Assembly (NCBI GenBank): GCA_005885165.1
Contig: VAXR01000062.1
Span: 3,673 to 11,367, forward strand
Direction: 5' to 3'
DNA from: Actinomycetota bacterium
GTDB lineage: Bacteria; Actinomycetota; Thermoleophilia; Solirubrobacterales; Thermoleophilaceae
DNA: 7,695 bases
Shown here: one piece after another, positions 6,258 through 7,695 of the stretch
How the letters are laid out: every line of letters begins with the position of its first letter
How positions within the stretch are numbered: the stretch's first letter is position 1
The notes under the pieces: model-generated
Told to the model about the DNA's origin: nothing
Databases searched by the model: none
The model's input: only the letters and a program-made list of their open reading frames with translations
Position numbers and translations under genes: made by a program

Positions 6258-7695
6258 TTGGAGCACGTCGACCCGGGGAACCGTCAGCTTCGCGGCCGCC
6301 GGGTTCCGATCGGCCTGGCCGTGTTCGCGTTCGCGATCGCGATGGTGCAGCGCCCCGGGTTCGCGACCTCGGACACGAAGATCGACCTGCACGTGTCGCC
6401 CGTCCGGTTCCTCTCGGACGTCGCCTCGACGTGGACGCCCACCGGCTCCCTCGGCCACGTTCAGGGCGGGCAGTACGCGGGCTACCTGTTTCCGATGGGC
6501 CCCTTCTTCGCCGTCGGGCACCTTGTGGGGATCCCCGACTGGGTCGTCGGCCGCCTCTGGCTGGGCACGCTGATCGCGCTCGCTTCCTGGGGCGTCGTGC
6601 GCCTGATGGACGCCCTGTACCGGCCTGGGCGCGGTGTGCCGCACCTCGTAGCCGGCGCGATGATCGCGCTCAACCCGTACGTCGTGGTGTTCGCCAACCA
6701 GACGAGCGTCACGCTCGTCGGCTACGCGGCGCTTCCGTGGCTCCTGCTTGCCGTCCACCGCGGCCTGCGCGATCCCCGTGGCTGGTGGTGGCCGGCGGCT
6801 GTCGCGCTGATCCTGATGTCCACGGAGGGCGGCGTGAACGCTGCGGTCACGGCGTGGCTTCTGCCGGCGGTCGGGCTGCTCCTGCTCTGGGAGGCGTGGA
6901 CCAGGGCGGTCACATGGCGGGCTGTCGGCGACTTCGTCCTTCGCGCGGCGCCGCTTTCGCTCGTGGCGTCGCTCTGGTGGGTCGCGCCGGCGCTCGTGCA
7001 GTCCCGCTACGGCATCGACTTCCTCCAGTTCACCGAGCACCAGGGGGCGATCTGGACGACCACCAGCCTGAGCGAGGCGATCCGGCTGATGGGCTACTGG
7101 ATCACCTACCTCGGCGTTGGCTTCGCCGGCCGCGTCCAGCCGTACTTCAGCGACGCGGGCACCCTCCTGTTCGATCCCGCGGTCGTCACGGCCACGCTGC
7201 TGGTTCCCGCGCTCGCACTCGCCGGGTTCGTGTGGAGCCGGCGCTGGCGCTACGGGCCGTTCTTCCTGGCGCTCGTGTTGATGGGGCTGATCGTGATGAC
7301 CGTCGGTTTCCCGGAGGGGACGCCGCTTCGCCGCACGTCGAACTTCGTCTACAACCACATCGCGGCGATCCGCTTCCTGCGGACCACCTACAAGGCGGGT
7401 CCGCTTGTCGCCCTCGGGCTCGCCTGCCTCGGCGGCGCCGCGGCGGGCGAGGCATGGAGGCGGATCGGCGCTCGTCGGACGCTCGGCGTCACGGCCGCCA
7501 CGGCTGCCGCAGCGCTGCTCGCGCTGTCGGCGTGGCCGCTCGTGCAGGGGCGCGCGGTCGAGCGGCGGCTGGCCTGGAAGCGGATCCCGCACGCCTGGAC
7601 CGCGGCTGCGCACGGGCTCGACCGGACACTGCCGCGCGGCTCGCGTGCGCTGGTCCTTCCCGGCCAGCTCTTCGCGTTCTACACGTGGGGCGGAA
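6258..7695 (+). CDS. AftD-like alpha-(1->3)-arabinofuranosyltransferase family GT-C protein, C-terminus cut by window edge
   Basis: Large polytopic membrane glycosyltransferase. In mycobacteria the family (AftD) adds alpha-1,3-linked arabinofuranose branches from decaprenyl-phosphoryl-arabinose to cell-wall arabinan. 479 codons are visible with no stop before the window end; family members often exceed 1,000 residues. After a basic N-terminus and first helix (about 19-31) comes DTKIDLHVSPVRFL (39-52), the DTK-x-DL loop typical of AftD, then GYLFPMGPFF (75-84), ALNPYVV (137-143) and STEGGVNAA (188-196), followed by several membrane segments and FLRTTYKAGPLVALG (about 374-388). The start is inferred: TTG at 6258 is the only start in this frame that gives a charged tip before the first helix. 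The next candidate, GTG at 6321, lies inside the helix, and no ATG or GTG occurs upstream in frame to 6192. It diverges from the GT39 operon. The sugar could be something other than arabinose in this lineage. Confidence 0.84.
   Translation, partial: MEHVDPGNRQLRGRRVPIGLAVFAFAIAMVQRPGFATSDTKIDLHVSPVRFLSDVASTWTPTGSLGHVQGGQYAGYLFPMGPFFAVGHLVGIPDWVVGRLWLGTLIALASWGVVRLMDALYRPGRGVPHLVAGAMIALNPYVVVFANQTSVTLVGYAALPWLLLAVHRGLRDPRGWWWPAAVALILMSTEGGVNAAVTAWLLPAVGLLLLWEAWTRAVTWRAVGDFVLRAAPLSLVASLWWVAPALVQSRYGIDFLQFTEHQGAIWTTTSLSEAIRLMGYWITYLGVGFAGRVQPYFSDAGTLLFDPAVVTATLLVPALALAGFVWSRRWRYGPFFLALVLMGLIVMTVGFPEGTPLRRTSNFVYNHIAAIRFLRTTYKAGPLVALGLACLGGAAAGEAWRRIGARRTLGVTAATAAAALLALSAWPLVQGRAVERRLAWKRIPHAWTAAAHGLDRTLPRGSRALVLPGQLFAFYTWGG

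Noticed and set aside
5895..7613. 572-codon minus-strand open frame opposite the AftD-like gene
   Set aside because: The translation is low-complexity and rich in Arg, Asp, Glu and Pro, typical of the reverse strand of a GC-rich gene. The plus strand here encodes a clear membrane glycosyltransferase.

Overview
The window is about 7.7 kb of very GC-rich DNA. It is packed with genes for cell-surface glycan synthesis, and nothing in it suggests a phage, plasmid or insertion sequence. The GC content, heavy use of GTG/TTG starts, near absence of Shine-Dalgarno sites, TANNNT boxes just before several start codons, a Rv3264c-type GDP-mannose pyrophosphorylase and an AftD-like arabinofuranosyltransferase together point to an actinobacterium. 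A deep lineage such as Thermoleophilia (Solirubrobacterales/Gaiellales) is my best guess. The taxonomic call is inference from gene content, not a database match.

Layout. (1) Positions 1-1750, minus strand: a two-gene sugar-nucleotide operon. A probable mannose-1-phosphate guanylyltransferase (1750 to 722) is followed after 16 bp by a bifunctional phosphoglucose/phosphomannose isomerase (705 to beyond position 1). (2) Positions 1775-3355, plus strand: an O-antigen ligase/polymerase-family membrane protein. It diverges from the first operon across only 24 bp. (3) Positions 3183-6196, minus strand: a three-gene operon. It encodes a GT39/ArnT-like GT-C glycosyltransferase, a small membrane-anchored TPR-like protein, and a second GT39-like protein paralogous to the first. 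The last gene overlaps the ligase gene tail-to-tail by 173 bp. (4) Position 6258 to the window end, plus strand: the N-terminal 479 codons of an AftD-like alpha-(1->3)-arabinofuranosyltransferase, divergent from region 3 across 61 bp.

How the genes fit together (inference). The isomerase and the pyrophosphorylase would supply mannose-6-phosphate and GDP-mannose in the cytoplasm; the phosphomannomutase step between them is not in the window. The four polytopic membrane proteins (ligase/polymerase, two GT39-like enzymes, AftD-like enzyme) belong to families that work on the outer face of the membrane with polyprenyl-phosphate-linked sugars. They would extend, branch or attach the surface glycan. 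The small TPR-like membrane protein may be a scaffold, but its role is unknown.

No RNA genes, CRISPR arrays, transposons or clear terminators are seen. No gene-free stretch exceeds 61 bp. The main observations beyond the gene list are the recurrent TANNNT boxes 6-9 nt before start codons (apparent leaderless transcription), overlapping divergent -10 boxes at 1758-1767, the antisense gene-end overlap, and the paired-cysteine signature shared by the two GT39-like paralogs.
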